Below are positions 53,924-62,872 of a stretch of DNA of 64,000 nt, in pieces. The position numbers were made by a program, and so were the translations under genes. Each line of letters starts with the position of its first letter. The first letter of the stretch is position 1. The notes beneath the pieces were generated by a model. It saw only the letters and a program-made list of their open reading frames with translations, searched no databases and was not told where the DNA came from. Origin of the DNA: Marinobacter mobilis (GTDB taxonomy: Bacteria > Pseudomonadota > Gammaproteobacteria > Pseudomonadales > Oleiphilaceae); NCBI RefSeq assembly GCF_900106945.1, contig NZ_FNNE01000008.1, forward strand, positions 62,001 through 126,000, given 5' to 3'.

Positions 53924-56830
53924 ATGGCCGAGCCATGGGAAGGATTGCCTCAGCCGCTGGCTGATGAAGTGGCTGAAGCCTGGCCGACGGTATTTTCGTC
54001 AGGGCTTCCGGGATGGGTCGGCCGGGAATCTGGCGTGTCGGAAGCAGATCTGGCGCAAGCCTTTGCCCGCAGTACTTTCCTTCGTCAGGTGGTGGAGCAG
54101 GACCCTGATCTGGTGGCAGCTGCCTGGCAGGCGCAGCCGTTCAGTGAAGAGACCTCGCCGGAATTCCTTCAGGAGCGATGGCAGGACTACCTGTCAGTCG
54201 TGACCGACGAAGGTTCCCTTCAGCGTGCCCTGCGCCGATTCCGCAAGGAGAGCCAGTTCCGCATCATCTGGCGGGATTTGATGAACTGGGCCGATCTCGC
54301 CGAGACGGTGGCGGCCACCAGCGCCTTTGCTGACACCTGTATCCAGGCTGCACTGGACTGGTTGTATGCTGAGTGTTGCCAGCAGTTGGGAACACCCTAT
54401 GGAACAGACCCCGAAACCGGTGAAACCATCGCCCAGCCGATGGTGGTGCTGGGTATGGGGAAATTGGGGGGGCGGGAGCTGAATGTCTCCTCCGACATTG
54501 ACCTGATCTTCGCCTTCCCCAGCCATGGCGAAACCCAGGGCGGGCGTCGTTCTCTCGATAACCAGCAATTTTTCATCCGTCTTGGTCAGCGGTTGATTCA
54601 GGCCCTCGACCAGATCAATGCCGACGGCTTTGTCTTCCGGGTGGATATGCGCCTGAGGCCATACGGTCAGAGCGGTGCACTGGCGCTGAGCTTCTCCGCT
54701 CTGGAAACCTATTACCAGGATCAGGGCCGGGAATGGGAACGCTACGCCATGGTGAAAGCGCGGGTGGTGGCCGGCGATCAGCGGATGGGCGAAGTGCTGA
54801 TGCGCAGCCTGCGGCCATTTGTTTATCGCCGCTACATTGATTTCAGTGCCTTTGAGTCCCTGCGAAATCTGAAGGCGATGATCAATCGCGAGGTGCGTCG
54901 CAAGGGCCTGGAGAATGACATCAAGCTGGGCGCAGGTGGGATCCGCGAAATCGAGTTTGTGGTGCAGGCTTTCCAGTTGATCCGGGGGGGCCGAGACCGG
55001 GAGCTTCAGCAGCGGGAACTGCAGGTGATCCTGACCGTGCTGGAGGAGCTGGAGTTGCTGCCACCCTCGGTGGTTGCTGAACTGCGAGAGGCCTATGTCT
55101 TCCTTCGTAACCTTGAACATGCCTTGCAGGGCATTGCTGACAAGCAGACCCAGTTGTTGCCGGATGCGCCGCTGGATCAGGCGCGGGTTGCCCTGACCAT
55201 GGGTTTCCCGGACTGGGTTACGTTCAAGGCCACGCTGGATGAGCATCGCAGCAAGGTTGCGCGGCATTTTGCTGACATCATTACTGTGGATGACGATGAC
55301 GGCACCAAGGATGAGCTTGACGAGGGCTGGGCCGCGTTGTGGCTCGGTGAGCTGGATGAACAGCAAGCTCTGCAATGGTTGCAGAGCCACGGTTACGAAT
55401 CGTCAGAGGCGAGCCTGAAGGCGCTCGCGGACCTTCGTAACGGTCGCTCCTGCCAGACCATGCAGAGCCAGGGGCGGCAGCGGCTGAATCAGTTCATGCC
55501 GGTGCTGCTGGAAGGCGTGACCCGGGTTGACAACCCTTCCGAGACCCTGGCCCGGGTGTTACAGCTGGTGGAGGCGGTGCTGCGCCGGACGGCGTACCTG
55601 GTGTTATTGCTGGAAAACCCGGGCGCCTGTGGGCAGCTTATTCGCCTGTGCAGTGAAAGCCCGTGGATTGCCAGTCAGCTGGCAGAGACTCCGCTGCTAC
55701 TGGATGAGCTGCTGAATGCTGAGAGCCTCTACCACCCACCGTCGAAGAGCGAACTTCAGGACGATCTGCGTCAGCAGATGCTGCGGATTTCCTACGATGA
55801 CCTGGAAGAGCAGATGGAATCCTTGCGCCACTTCAAGAAGGCTCACGTGCTGCGGGTGGCTGCCTCCGAACTTCGCGGAACCCTGCCGTTGATGAAAGTC
55901 AGCGACTACCTGACCTGGATTGCCGAAGTGGTGCTGGATCACGTGGTGGAGGTGGCGTTTGCCAATCTGGTCAGCCGTCATGGCCATCCGCGCCGGGCGG
56001 ATGGCACGGTCAGCGACACCGACTTCGCGGTGATCGGCTACGGAAAGCTGGGCGGCATTGAGTTGGGTTATACCTCAGACCTGGATCTGGTGTTCATCCA
56101 TAATGGCGATCCGGACCAGTCGACCGATGGTGAGCGCGAGATCGATAACTCGGTGTTCTACACCCGTCTTGGTCAACGGATTGTTCATATCCTCAGTACC
56201 CAGACGCCCTCCGGGTTGCTGTATGAGGTGGATATGCGGTTGCGACCGTCGGGCAATTCCGGGCTGTTGGTCAGCACCCTGACCGCATTTGACCGTTATC
56301 AGCATAACGATGCCTGGACCTGGGAACATCAGGCCCTGGCCCGGGCGAGGGGCGTTGCCGGAGACAGTGATGCTCTGGCTGCATTTGAAGCGGTGCGTCA
56401 CGATATCCTCTGCCAGCGCAGGGATCAGGAAAAGCTCCGCTCAGAAGTGGTGGATATGCGGGAGAAGATGAGGGTTAACCTTGGTACTCCGATATCGGCC
56501 GGCGAACCGCCGGCGGTGTTTCATATCAAGCACGACAGGGGGGGTATCGTGGACATTGAGTTCATGGTGCAGTATCTGATGCTCGCCCACAGCGCCAATC
56601 ACCCGGAACTGACCCGCTGGTCTGACAACATTCGCCAGTTGGAGGAGTTGGGGAGGGCCGGTGTGTTGCCGGTCGAAGACACCGAGCAGTTGCGGGAAGC
56701 CTACATAACCCTGCGCTCAACGATTCACCGGCGAGCCCTGCAGAAAATGAACAGCCAGGTTGAAGGCGGAGCCTTTCCTGAAGAGCGAAAGTACATCCAG
56801 TCGGTGTGGAAACGCGTGATGGAAGGCTGA
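53924..56830 (+). CDS. glnE: Bifunctional glutamine synthetase adenylyltransferase/deadenylase
   Basis: A 968-residue enzyme that switches glutamine synthetase off and on by AMP on its Tyr. Both nucleotidyltransferase domains are intact: VVLGMGKLGGRELNVSSDIDLIF in the N-terminal deadenylase half and VIGYGKLGGIELGYTSDLDLVF in the C-terminal adenylylase half. Regulatory helical domains follow each. The ATG used has AGGGG eight bases before it; an in-frame ATG 45 bases upstream is less likely. Its target GlnA is encoded 8 kb away. Confidence 0.97.
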   Translation: MAEPWEGLPQPLADEVAEAWPTVFSSGLPGWVGRESGVSEADLAQAFARSTFLRQVVEQDPDLVAAAWQAQPFSEETSPEFLQERWQDYLSVVTDEGSLQRALRRFRKESQFRIIWRDLMNWADLAETVAATSAFADTCIQAALDWLYAECCQQLGTPYGTDPETGETIAQPMVVLGMGKLGGRELNVSSDIDLIFAFPSHGETQGGRRSLDNQQFFIRLGQRLIQALDQINADGFVFRVDMRLRPYGQSGALALSFSALETYYQDQGREWERYAMVKARVVAGDQRMGEVLMRSLRPFVYRRYIDFSAFESLRNLKAMINREVRRKGLENDIKLGAGGIREIEFVVQAFQLIRGGRDRELQQRELQVILTVLEELELLPPSVVAELREAYVFLRNLEHALQGIADKQTQLLPDAPLDQARVALTMGFPDWVTFKATLDEHRSKVARHFADIITVDDDDGTKDELDEGWAALWLGELDEQQALQWLQSHGYESSEASLKALADLRNGRSCQTMQSQGRQRLNQFMPVLLEGVTRVDNPSETLARVLQLVEAVLRRTAYLVLLLENPGACGQLIRLCSESPWIASQLAETPLLLDELLNAESLYHPPSKSELQDDLRQQMLRISYDDLEEQMESLRHFKKAHVLRVAASELRGTLPLMKVSDYLTWIAEVVLDHVVEVAFANLVSRHGHPRRADGTVSDTDFAVIGYGKLGGIELGYTSDLDLVFIHNGDPDQSTDGEREIDNSVFYTRLGQRIVHILSTQTPSGLLYEVDMRLRPSGNSGLLVSTLTAFDRYQHNDAWTWEHQALARARGVAGDSDALAAFEAVRHDILCQRRDQEKLRSEVVDMREKMRVNLGTPISAGEPPAVFHIKHDRGGIVDIEFMVQYLMLAHSANHPELTRWSDNIRQLEELGRAGVLPVEDTEQLREAYITLRSTIHRRALQKMNSQVEGGAFPEERKYIQSVWKRVMEG

Positions 56831-56931
56831 GCCGGCTCACTGTCGGACGCTGTAACGGGCCGCTTCGTACCGGAGATTTTTCCTGCTAGAATGCCTGTTT
56901 TCCCGAATTTGCCTTTTTAGGAGCACACATA

Positions 56932-57858
56932 ATGTCGATGGCGGATCGCGATGGTCTGATCTGGCTGGACGGTGAAATGGTTCCCTGGCGTGAAGCCAAA
57001 ACCCACGTCCTCACCCACACTCTCCACTACGGACTCGGTTGTTTTGAGGGCGTGCGTGCCTACAACACCGACCAGGGTGCTGCGATTTTCCGTCTGCAGG
57101 AACACACCGATCGCCTGTTCCGCTCCGCACACATCCTGAATATGAAAATGCCGTTCAGCAAAGATGAGCTGAATCAGGCCCAGTGTGCGGCTGTGCGTGA
57201 GAATAATCTCGACGAAGCCTATCTCCGTCCGATGGTGTTCCTCGGTTCTGAAGGTATGGGGCTGCGTGCCGATAACCTGCAGGTGCACGTCATGGTTGCC
57301 GCCTGGAGTTGGCCGTCCTACATGTCGCCTGAAGCCCGAGAGCAGGGAATCAAGGTCCGTACATCGTCCTATACCCGCCATCATGTGAACATCACCATGT
57401 GTAAGGCGAAGGCCAACGGCAACTACATCAACTCCATGCTGGCCCTGAACGAGGCCATTGCCAGTGGTTGCGAAGAGGCACTGTTGCTGGATAACGAAGG
57501 TTATGTGGCTGAAGGTTCGGGGGAAAACATCTTCATCCTGCGGGATGGTGTGCTGCATACCCCAGAACTGACTTCTTGCCTGGAAGGGATCACCCGCCAG
57601 ACCATCATCGAGTTCTGCAAAGAGCTGGGTGTACCGGTGCGTGAGCGCCGAATCACCCGTGATGAGGTCTACATCGCCGACGAAGCTTTCTTCACCGGTA
57701 CCGCCGCCGAGGTTCTGCCGATCCGCGAACTCGATGGCCGTACCATCGGCGCAGGCAAGCGCGGCCCGCTGACTGAAAAACTGCAGACAATGTATTTCGA
57801 TGCGGTAAAAGGCAAGCGTGAAGCCAACAAGGATTGGCTGACGCTGGTGAAGGGGTGA
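56932..57858 (+). CDS. ilvE: Branched-chain amino acid aminotransferase
   Basis: A 308-residue fold-type IV PLP enzyme transferring amino groups between glutamate and the keto acids of Leu, Ile and Val. Motifs are LTHTLHYGLGCFEGVRAY, the PLP-binding Lys in CKAKANGNYINSMLAL, EEALLLDNEGYVAEGSGENIF and FFTGTAAEVLPIRELDGR. The gene follows glnE by 101 bases with its own TTAGGAG site. A D-amino acid or aminodeoxychorismate activity is unlikely given the motif set. Confidence 0.95.
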   Translation: MSMADRDGLIWLDGEMVPWREAKTHVLTHTLHYGLGCFEGVRAYNTDQGAAIFRLQEHTDRLFRSAHILNMKMPFSKDELNQAQCAAVRENNLDEAYLRPMVFLGSEGMGLRADNLQVHVMVAAWSWPSYMSPEAREQGIKVRTSSYTRHHVNITMCKAKANGNYINSMLALNEAIASGCEEALLLDNEGYVAEGSGENIFILRDGVLHTPELTSCLEGITRQTIIEFCKELGVPVRERRITRDEVYIADEAFFTGTAAEVLPIRELDGRTIGAGKRGPLTEKLQTMYFDAVKGKREANKDWLTLVKG

Positions 57859-57919
57859 CGCCAGAGACTTTCTGTTTCTCGTATGGGTGAGTCCATCAAG
57901 GCTTCACCTGTCAGGAATA

Positions 57920-57941
57920 GCCGGGCAGATCGATGCCCGGC
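57920..57941 (+). terminator. Hairpin after ilvE, possible weak terminator
   Basis: GCCGGGC / GCCCGGC (7 bp) with an 8-base loop, followed by GTGTTT. The T tract is short. Confidence 0.4.
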
Positions 57942-58001
57942 GTGTTTCATTCCAGAGGCGCTCTAGGCGAGCTAACGTAGCGATATCTCCGAGGGGCATG
58001 G

Positions 58002-58715
58002 GTGGCCGAGATCGTTTCAGTTCCGGAAGACTCTGGGCGGTACCTGGTTTGTTCCCGTTACCGCGGGCAATTCCAGCCGGGTTGGTTTTCTCCGGAGTTC
58101 TGGCAGCCGTCAATAATGCCCGTCAGCAGTGGCGGTCGTGGTAGTGCCTGGTTTATAGACTCTCCTGACGGGCCGTGGGTTCTGCGGCATTATCTCCGCG
58201 GTGGCCTGATCGCCCGGGTCCTGTCGCACCATTACCTCTATACCGGGGGCAGTCGCGTACGTTCATTTCAGGAGCTTGAGTTGCTGGAACAGATGTACGG
58301 TGAAGGTCTACCCGTTCCCGAGCCCATTGCTGCTGTCTGCAATCGTCGTTGGGGGCTGTATTACTCCTGTGCCATCCTGATGAAACGCTTACCGGGTACG
58401 GTGCCCATGGGGGACCTGCTGGAAACGCTACCGTTATCCCGCTGGCGTGACGTGGGGGCGGTGATACGGCGCTTCCATGAGCGGAACGTCAATCATGCCG
58501 ACCTTAACTGTTTCAATATTCTTATCAGCGAAGAGAACATCTACGTTATCGACTTTGACAAAGGTCGGCGTGTCCCGGCTTCGGAGCCCGAGGTGGCCTG
58601 GAAGCGGGCTAATCTGGAGCGCCTCAAGCGATCCGTCGTCAAGGTTATCGGTGCCGATAACTCCGAACTGAACAGCCGGTGGTCATCGCTGTTGGCGGGG
58701 TACCACCAAGCCTGA
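58002..58715 (+). CDS. kdkA: 3-deoxy-D-manno-octulosonic acid kinase
   Basis: A 237-residue lipopolysaccharide kinase of the KdkA/WaaP family that phosphorylates Kdo in the inner core. The atypical kinase fold shows SGGRGSAWFI, VLRHYLRGGL, NHADLNCFNILI (catalytic Asp) and YVIDFDKGRR (metal-binding Asp). The start is GTG after GAGGGG. It opens the LPS gene region. Confidence 0.88.
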   Translation: MAEIVSVPEDSGRYLVCSRYRGQFQPGWFSPEFWQPSIMPVSSGGRGSAWFIDSPDGPWVLRHYLRGGLIARVLSHHYLYTGGSRVRSFQELELLEQMYGEGLPVPEPIAAVCNRRWGLYYSCAILMKRLPGTVPMGDLLETLPLSRWRDVGAVIRRFHERNVNHADLNCFNILISEENIYVIDFDKGRRVPASEPEVAWKRANLERLKRSVVKVIGADNSELNSRWSSLLAGYHQA

Positions 58716-58786
58716 TTCACATCTCTCTGAAATGATTCGATGTTGACTTGCCTTTCTACTAATCAAAACAGACTGTTGAGGCTGTA

Positions 58787-60034
58787 ATGGAAACTTCTCA
58801 AGGGAAGCGGATTCTTTACGAGGCCCGCTGCCTGCTTGCCCTGTTACCCATGATCTATGTCCTCACGTTGATGTGGTGGATTCCTGAAGGGGCAAAGTAC
58901 GTGCCGGGGTTAACCCTGTTTTCACTGTTGTTTTACCCCTTGTTGGGTGGCCGCTTCGAACGTGAAAAGGAGCTTTTGGACAAGCAGAGGCCCTTGTTGT
59001 TTGGTCTGTGGGGCGTAGTGCTTACCGGAGGGTTGGTGTATGCCCTGAAGGGGAGTAGCTGGTCCGAATTGAGGGCCTTTCTGGCTGCCGCGCTCTATTT
59101 GACAGTATTTCGGGGTGTCCGTGTGCCGCGGATGTCTCTGCTTGCGGTTCTTGTGATTTCGGCGATTGGATTCGCAGTGCACGGCTATTACCAGTACTCC
59201 CATGGGGTTTTTCGGGTACATGGGTTTATCAATCCGATTCCCTATGCAACGGCGGTGGGTGCGCTGTCGCTGGTGTGCCTGGCGTTGGCCGTGTTCGGCA
59301 GGGTTCCTGCCTGGCAGCGGGTGGTGTTTACCTTGGCTGGCCTGGCGACTGCGGTAACCGTAATGATGACGCGAACCCGGGGCGTCATTATCCCCTTCAT
59401 TATCATTGTCTGTGGGGTGTTTGCCGTACATTACCTGCTGACGCATAGAGGGAAAGTCTCCCGTTCGCTGGTGGTGAGCCTGCTGTTGGTTTCCGGGTTG
59501 GCAGTCTTTGCAGGCTCCATGATGGAGGGCCGGATCCAGCAGACCATGAATGAATATGAGTCGATTGTGGATGGCAACTATGGCGGGTCGATCGGGGTAA
59601 GGCTGCAGCTGTGGCTCTCGGCCCAGCATCTGGTGGCTGATGCACCTGTGATCGGTCATGGCAGTGACTATCGAGAGGCGCTTGAGCAGCTCTATGAAGA
59701 AGGAAAGATTGAGGTAGGCCTCTACCGTTTCGGTGCGAACCACTTCCACAATCAGTACGTCGATGCCCTGGTCAAGAAAGGTGTGCTGGGCTTGGTCGCG
59801 CTGCTGTTATTACTGCTGGCAACGGTCAGATTGGCATGGGCATCACCGAGTGGTGACTGGCGGCGTTATGGGGGGCTGGTTATTACTCTGATGTTTGCGA
59901 CGGCTGCCCTGACCGACGTCCCCCTGGTGCATGCGGAAACGATCTTTCTGTTTCTGACCCTGACGATCGCGATTGGTGCTGTCGCTGATCGTAAGGAGAG
60001 GGGAGACCGATCCGGCGTAATCACCCTTTCCTGA
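58787..60034 (+). CDS. waaL: O-antigen ligase-family membrane protein (WaaL-like)
   Basis: A 415-residue polytopic protein with about eleven or twelve helices and a large periplasmic loop (about 235-330). The loop carries the Wzy/WaaL-type residues RIQQTMNEYES, GVRLQLWLSAQHLVADAPVIGHG and FGANHFHNQYVDALVKKG. These enzymes join O-antigen or extra sugars to the lipid A core. The position after kdkA supports WaaL over a polymerase. Its 3' end overlaps the convergent WavE-like gene by 14 bases. Confidence 0.82.
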   Translation: METSQGKRILYEARCLLALLPMIYVLTLMWWIPEGAKYVPGLTLFSLLFYPLLGGRFEREKELLDKQRPLLFGLWGVVLTGGLVYALKGSSWSELRAFLAAALYLTVFRGVRVPRMSLLAVLVISAIGFAVHGYYQYSHGVFRVHGFINPIPYATAVGALSLVCLALAVFGRVPAWQRVVFTLAGLATAVTVMMTRTRGVIIPFIIIVCGVFAVHYLLTHRGKVSRSLVVSLLLVSGLAVFAGSMMEGRIQQTMNEYESIVDGNYGGSIGVRLQLWLSAQHLVADAPVIGHGSDYREALEQLYEEGKIEVGLYRFGANHFHNQYVDALVKKGVLGLVALLLLLLATVRLAWASPSGDWRRYGGLVITLMFATAALTDVPLVHAETIFLFLTLTIAIGAVADRKERGDRSGVITLS

Positions 60035-61010
60035 GCCTGACGCTGGTTTCCAGTCGTGTCGGGAATACATGGATCAGCCGGGTCAGGAACAGTTTCAGCC
60101 GGTGCAGGGCGGTTACATCGGGGCGGTAATCCGGCTGGCAATACCTGCGGTAGAGGTCCTTCCATTCAAAGAACTGCCACTGTGCGCATTTCCCCTTGGT
60201 TCGTGCGATACGGGCGTTGCCAGAAAACTTCTGGCACAGGCCCAGCCCTATGTCTTCAGGAGAACCGATGACCAGGTTGTTGGCGTAGCACTGGTCGGAC
60301 TGTGCAAGTACCTCAGGACGATTGTCCAGCAGGCCTGTCAGCCTGATGTCCGGGTATACTTTGTTGAGGGTGCGAAGCCAGAACATCTGGGTGCAATCAA
60401 TAGGGAAACCGCCTGGACCGCCACGGTTGCTGGCAGCCTGTGAAAGGGGCAGGTCTTCCAGCAGTTGAAGATCCCAGATTCTGAGAAGGTCTTCGGTCAA
60501 TCCATAGTAGAAAAAATCACTCAGGTGGAAAGCCACCTGAAAGCCTTTGGCATAGCGACGGGTAAATACGTTGCTGACGACTACCCGTTCCCTGAGAAAA
60601 CGAAGTGACTCGCCCCGCTCCGGAAACTGCTGTTGCAGAGCAACAAAGGCGTTGCCGGTAAGAAAGTTGTCGCTACGCAGCTTGATGGCATAAGGTGTCT
60701 TGACCTGCTTCAGGCCCGCCAGGGTTGATACGATCTGGCGGTTGTTATTGTAGTACTGGGGACTGCCATCTTTATGAAAGTTCCGGATGTTGGGGCCAGG
60801 GTCTGGTGAAATGACAAGTTCGTCATAGTCCAGGCCGTCCAGTTCCTGATCAGGCCATGTCGATAGAATGACTGTTGCGCCGGGCAGGTACGTCCGGACG
60901 GATTCAAGGCATTTCTGGGTAATACCTGCTTCCTGCTCACGGTCCTGAAACGTCTGGACCGGCCCCTGCACCACTACGGTAATGTCCTCAAAGCGTGTCA
61001 TGGATGTCAC
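60021..61010 (-). CDS. WavE-like lipopolysaccharide biosynthesis glycosyltransferase
   Basis: A 329-residue soluble protein similar by eye to WavE of Vibrio LPS core synthesis: EDITVVVQGPVQTF at the N-terminus, ATVILSTWPDQELDGLDYDELVISPDPG, NNNRQIVSTLAGLKQVKTPYAIKLRSDNFL and a distant PIDCTQMFWLRTLNKVYPD. The DxD-like RSDN may bind the sugar-nucleotide metal. The sugar transferred is unknown. It is the last gene of the minus-strand group that runs in from the right edge. Confidence 0.75.
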   Translation of the reverse strand: MTSMTRFEDITVVVQGPVQTFQDREQEAGITQKCLESVRTYLPGATVILSTWPDQELDGLDYDELVISPDPGPNIRNFHKDGSPQYYNNNRQIVSTLAGLKQVKTPYAIKLRSDNFLTGNAFVALQQQFPERGESLRFLRERVVVSNVFTRRYAKGFQVAFHLSDFFYYGLTEDLLRIWDLQLLEDLPLSQAASNRGGPGGFPIDCTQMFWLRTLNKVYPDIRLTGLLDNRPEVLAQSDQCYANNLVIGSPEDIGLGLCQKFSGNARIARTKGKCAQWQFFEWKDLYRRYCQPDYRPDVTALHRLKLFLTRLIHVFPTRLETSVRLRKG

Positions 61011-62128
61011 TCGTTGATCTGTTCAGCATAGCGTTGGTATTGGTCCGCAATCAGTCGGTAGTCGAGGAACCTGACGTTCTCTTTACTGACAACCGGGGGG
61101 GCCAACAGGATGTCGTCAATGGCCTTTGCGAGGGCGTCGATATCGCCACGTGGGACGATCCAGCGGCTCAGTTCTCCGTTGAGAAGTTCGTTGGAGCCAC
61201 CCGCATCAGTGGCGACCACAGGGGTTCCAGCGACCAGGCTTTCTACGATCACAGTCGGTAAGCCTTCAACATCAGAGCTGGATACATACAGTTTGGCATG
61301 GCTGAACGCGGGTAGAATATCTGGGCAAAAACCGGCAAAGATCACATGTTCCGAAATGCTGAGTTGGTCCGCCAGCGTTTTCAGTTTGCCCAATAACTTC
61401 CCATCACCAAATATCACCAGAGGATAATCTTTGCGGGTTTTTGCGTAAGCCCTTAACAGGACATCGAAGCGCTTTGTGCGATCCGGCCGGCCGGCGGCCA
61501 TTAGATAGCTGTCGGGCAGCCCTGCCGGTGCTGGTTGGCTCATTTCCTGTCGCAGGCGTTCGAAATCAAAGCCATTGTGTATGGTTTTAATGCTCTGAGG
61601 GCGAGCGCCGATTTTTTGCACCATGTCGCTGGCGACATCGTCCGATACCGTTAGCAATTTTTTGCCACTGTAGATCTTTCGGTACAGCCAACGATAAAAC
61701 GGCTTTTTCAGACCGCGGTGACGGCTGATGAAATTCTCATATTTGCAGCTATGCACAATGACGTAGTTGCGGCCGATACCGGCATGCATCGGAATGCAAC
61801 TTTGCCCATGGTAGAACACCGCATTGTAGTCAGCTGATTGCAGAGACTGCTTCAACTGCCTCGAGAAAAGCTTACTGAACAGATAGTAGTATCCATGCTT
61901 GCCAAAAATCGCAGTAAAAAGCTTGGAGAACAGTTTGCTGGCGCGGTGGTCTTTGCAAAGGCCAAAAATGGGAAGGAATTTGTCATTGCCTTGTAAGGGG
62001 CCAGGGTCTTCCCAAAAAATACAGTCAACGTCTACACGCCGGCGCCGGAGCTCATTGGCAACATCCAGCGTTACCCGATAGAGCGATTGTTCGTAAGTCG
62101 ATCCACCCAGAATAAAGGCGATTTTCAT
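61007..62128 (-). CDS. Glycosyltransferase family 4 protein
   Basis: A 373-residue GT-B enzyme. The C-terminal domain has AAGRPDRTKRFDVLLRAY, LVIFGDGKLLGKL and the donor-binding KLYVSSSDVEGLPTVIVESLVAGTPVVATDAGGSNELL. The N-terminal acceptor domain starts IAFILGGSTYEQSLYRVTL. It overlaps the WavE-like gene as ATGA. The acceptor is probably LPS core or another surface glycan. Confidence 0.9.
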   Translation of the reverse strand: MKIAFILGGSTYEQSLYRVTLDVANELRRRRVDVDCIFWEDPGPLQGNDKFLPIFGLCKDHRASKLFSKLFTAIFGKHGYYYLFSKLFSRQLKQSLQSADYNAVFYHGQSCIPMHAGIGRNYVIVHSCKYENFISRHRGLKKPFYRWLYRKIYSGKKLLTVSDDVASDMVQKIGARPQSIKTIHNGFDFERLRQEMSQPAPAGLPDSYLMAAGRPDRTKRFDVLLRAYAKTRKDYPLVIFGDGKLLGKLKTLADQLSISEHVIFAGFCPDILPAFSHAKLYVSSSDVEGLPTVIVESLVAGTPVVATDAGGSNELLNGELSRWIVPRGDIDALAKAIDDILLAPPVVSKENVRFLDYRLIADQYQRYAEQINE

Positions 62129-62137
62129 GCGGATTCG

Positions 62138-62872
62138 CTATTTGCTGATGAATGAATTCTGGAAATCCCGGTATTCATCCGGCGTGCCACAGAATATAAC
62201 GTCTTCACGGGGAATCAGGTGATAGAAAATGGATCGCCCCATTTCAATGAGCTGATTATAAAGGGGGGCCACGTAGAGCTCACCTTTCGCCCACTGATCT
62301 GTAGGCTTGCTGAGGTAGTGCTCGTAACTCAGCAGAAAGTCGTTCACATCGGAGAAGTGATACAGGCCGGTGCTGCAAAGGTTCGATATTGGCTGTTTTT
62401 CCGCGGTTTCGAGCACTCTGAGACTGCCATCCCCGGCGGGGCGTGCAAATGACCAGTTGTCACCAGACCCTTCAAAGACATCGAGAAAGCCGTCACCAAC
62501 ATGTTCAGGCTCCGGAAAGCGGAAGCCGGGGCGGAAGGTGTCGATATTGAAGATGGTAACCGGCCCCTCACAGGTATCGGCCTTTTTCAGTGCCAGGTAG
62601 ACCGTTTCGGCCTGCCCCCGGGTTTCCTGATCCAGGACAACGATCTCGTAATCGGTAATTCCCATCTGTTGGCACTGCTGATCAACAAACGCCGGCGTAT
62701 CGAAAATGTCCCGGACGATGAACATGAAAGGCTGGGATTGGAAGTAGTGTTCAAAGCTGGCAACAGAATGCTCGAACAGGGTTTTGCCATGGGCGTCGAG
62801 CATGTACTTTGGCTTGTCGAAGCCCGCCTTGAAAAAGCGGGAGCTGAGGCCCGCCATGGGGATAACGATCAT
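62138..62872 (-). CDS. Sugar or substituent nucleotidyltransferase
   Basis: A 244-residue GT-A-fold NTP transferase. The N-terminal signature VIPMAGLSSRFFKAGFDKPKYML binds the nucleotide, and ETRGQAETVYLAL and IFNIDTFRPGF follow. Size and motifs resemble short enzymes of capsule clusters that activate a sugar or phosphorylated substituent with CTP or another NTP, rather than long GalU-type enzymes. The adjacent kinase-like gene overlaps it by four bases and may supply its substrate. Confidence 0.78.
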   Translation of the reverse strand: MIVIPMAGLSSRFFKAGFDKPKYMLDAHGKTLFEHSVASFEHYFQSQPFMFIVRDIFDTPAFVDQQCQQMGITDYEIVVLDQETRGQAETVYLALKKADTCEGPVTIFNIDTFRPGFRFPEPEHVGDGFLDVFEGSGDNWSFARPAGDGSLRVLETAEKQPISNLCSTGLYHFSDVNDFLLSYEHYLSKPTDQWAKGELYVAPLYNQLIEMGRSIFYHLIPREDVIFCGTPDEYRDFQNSFISK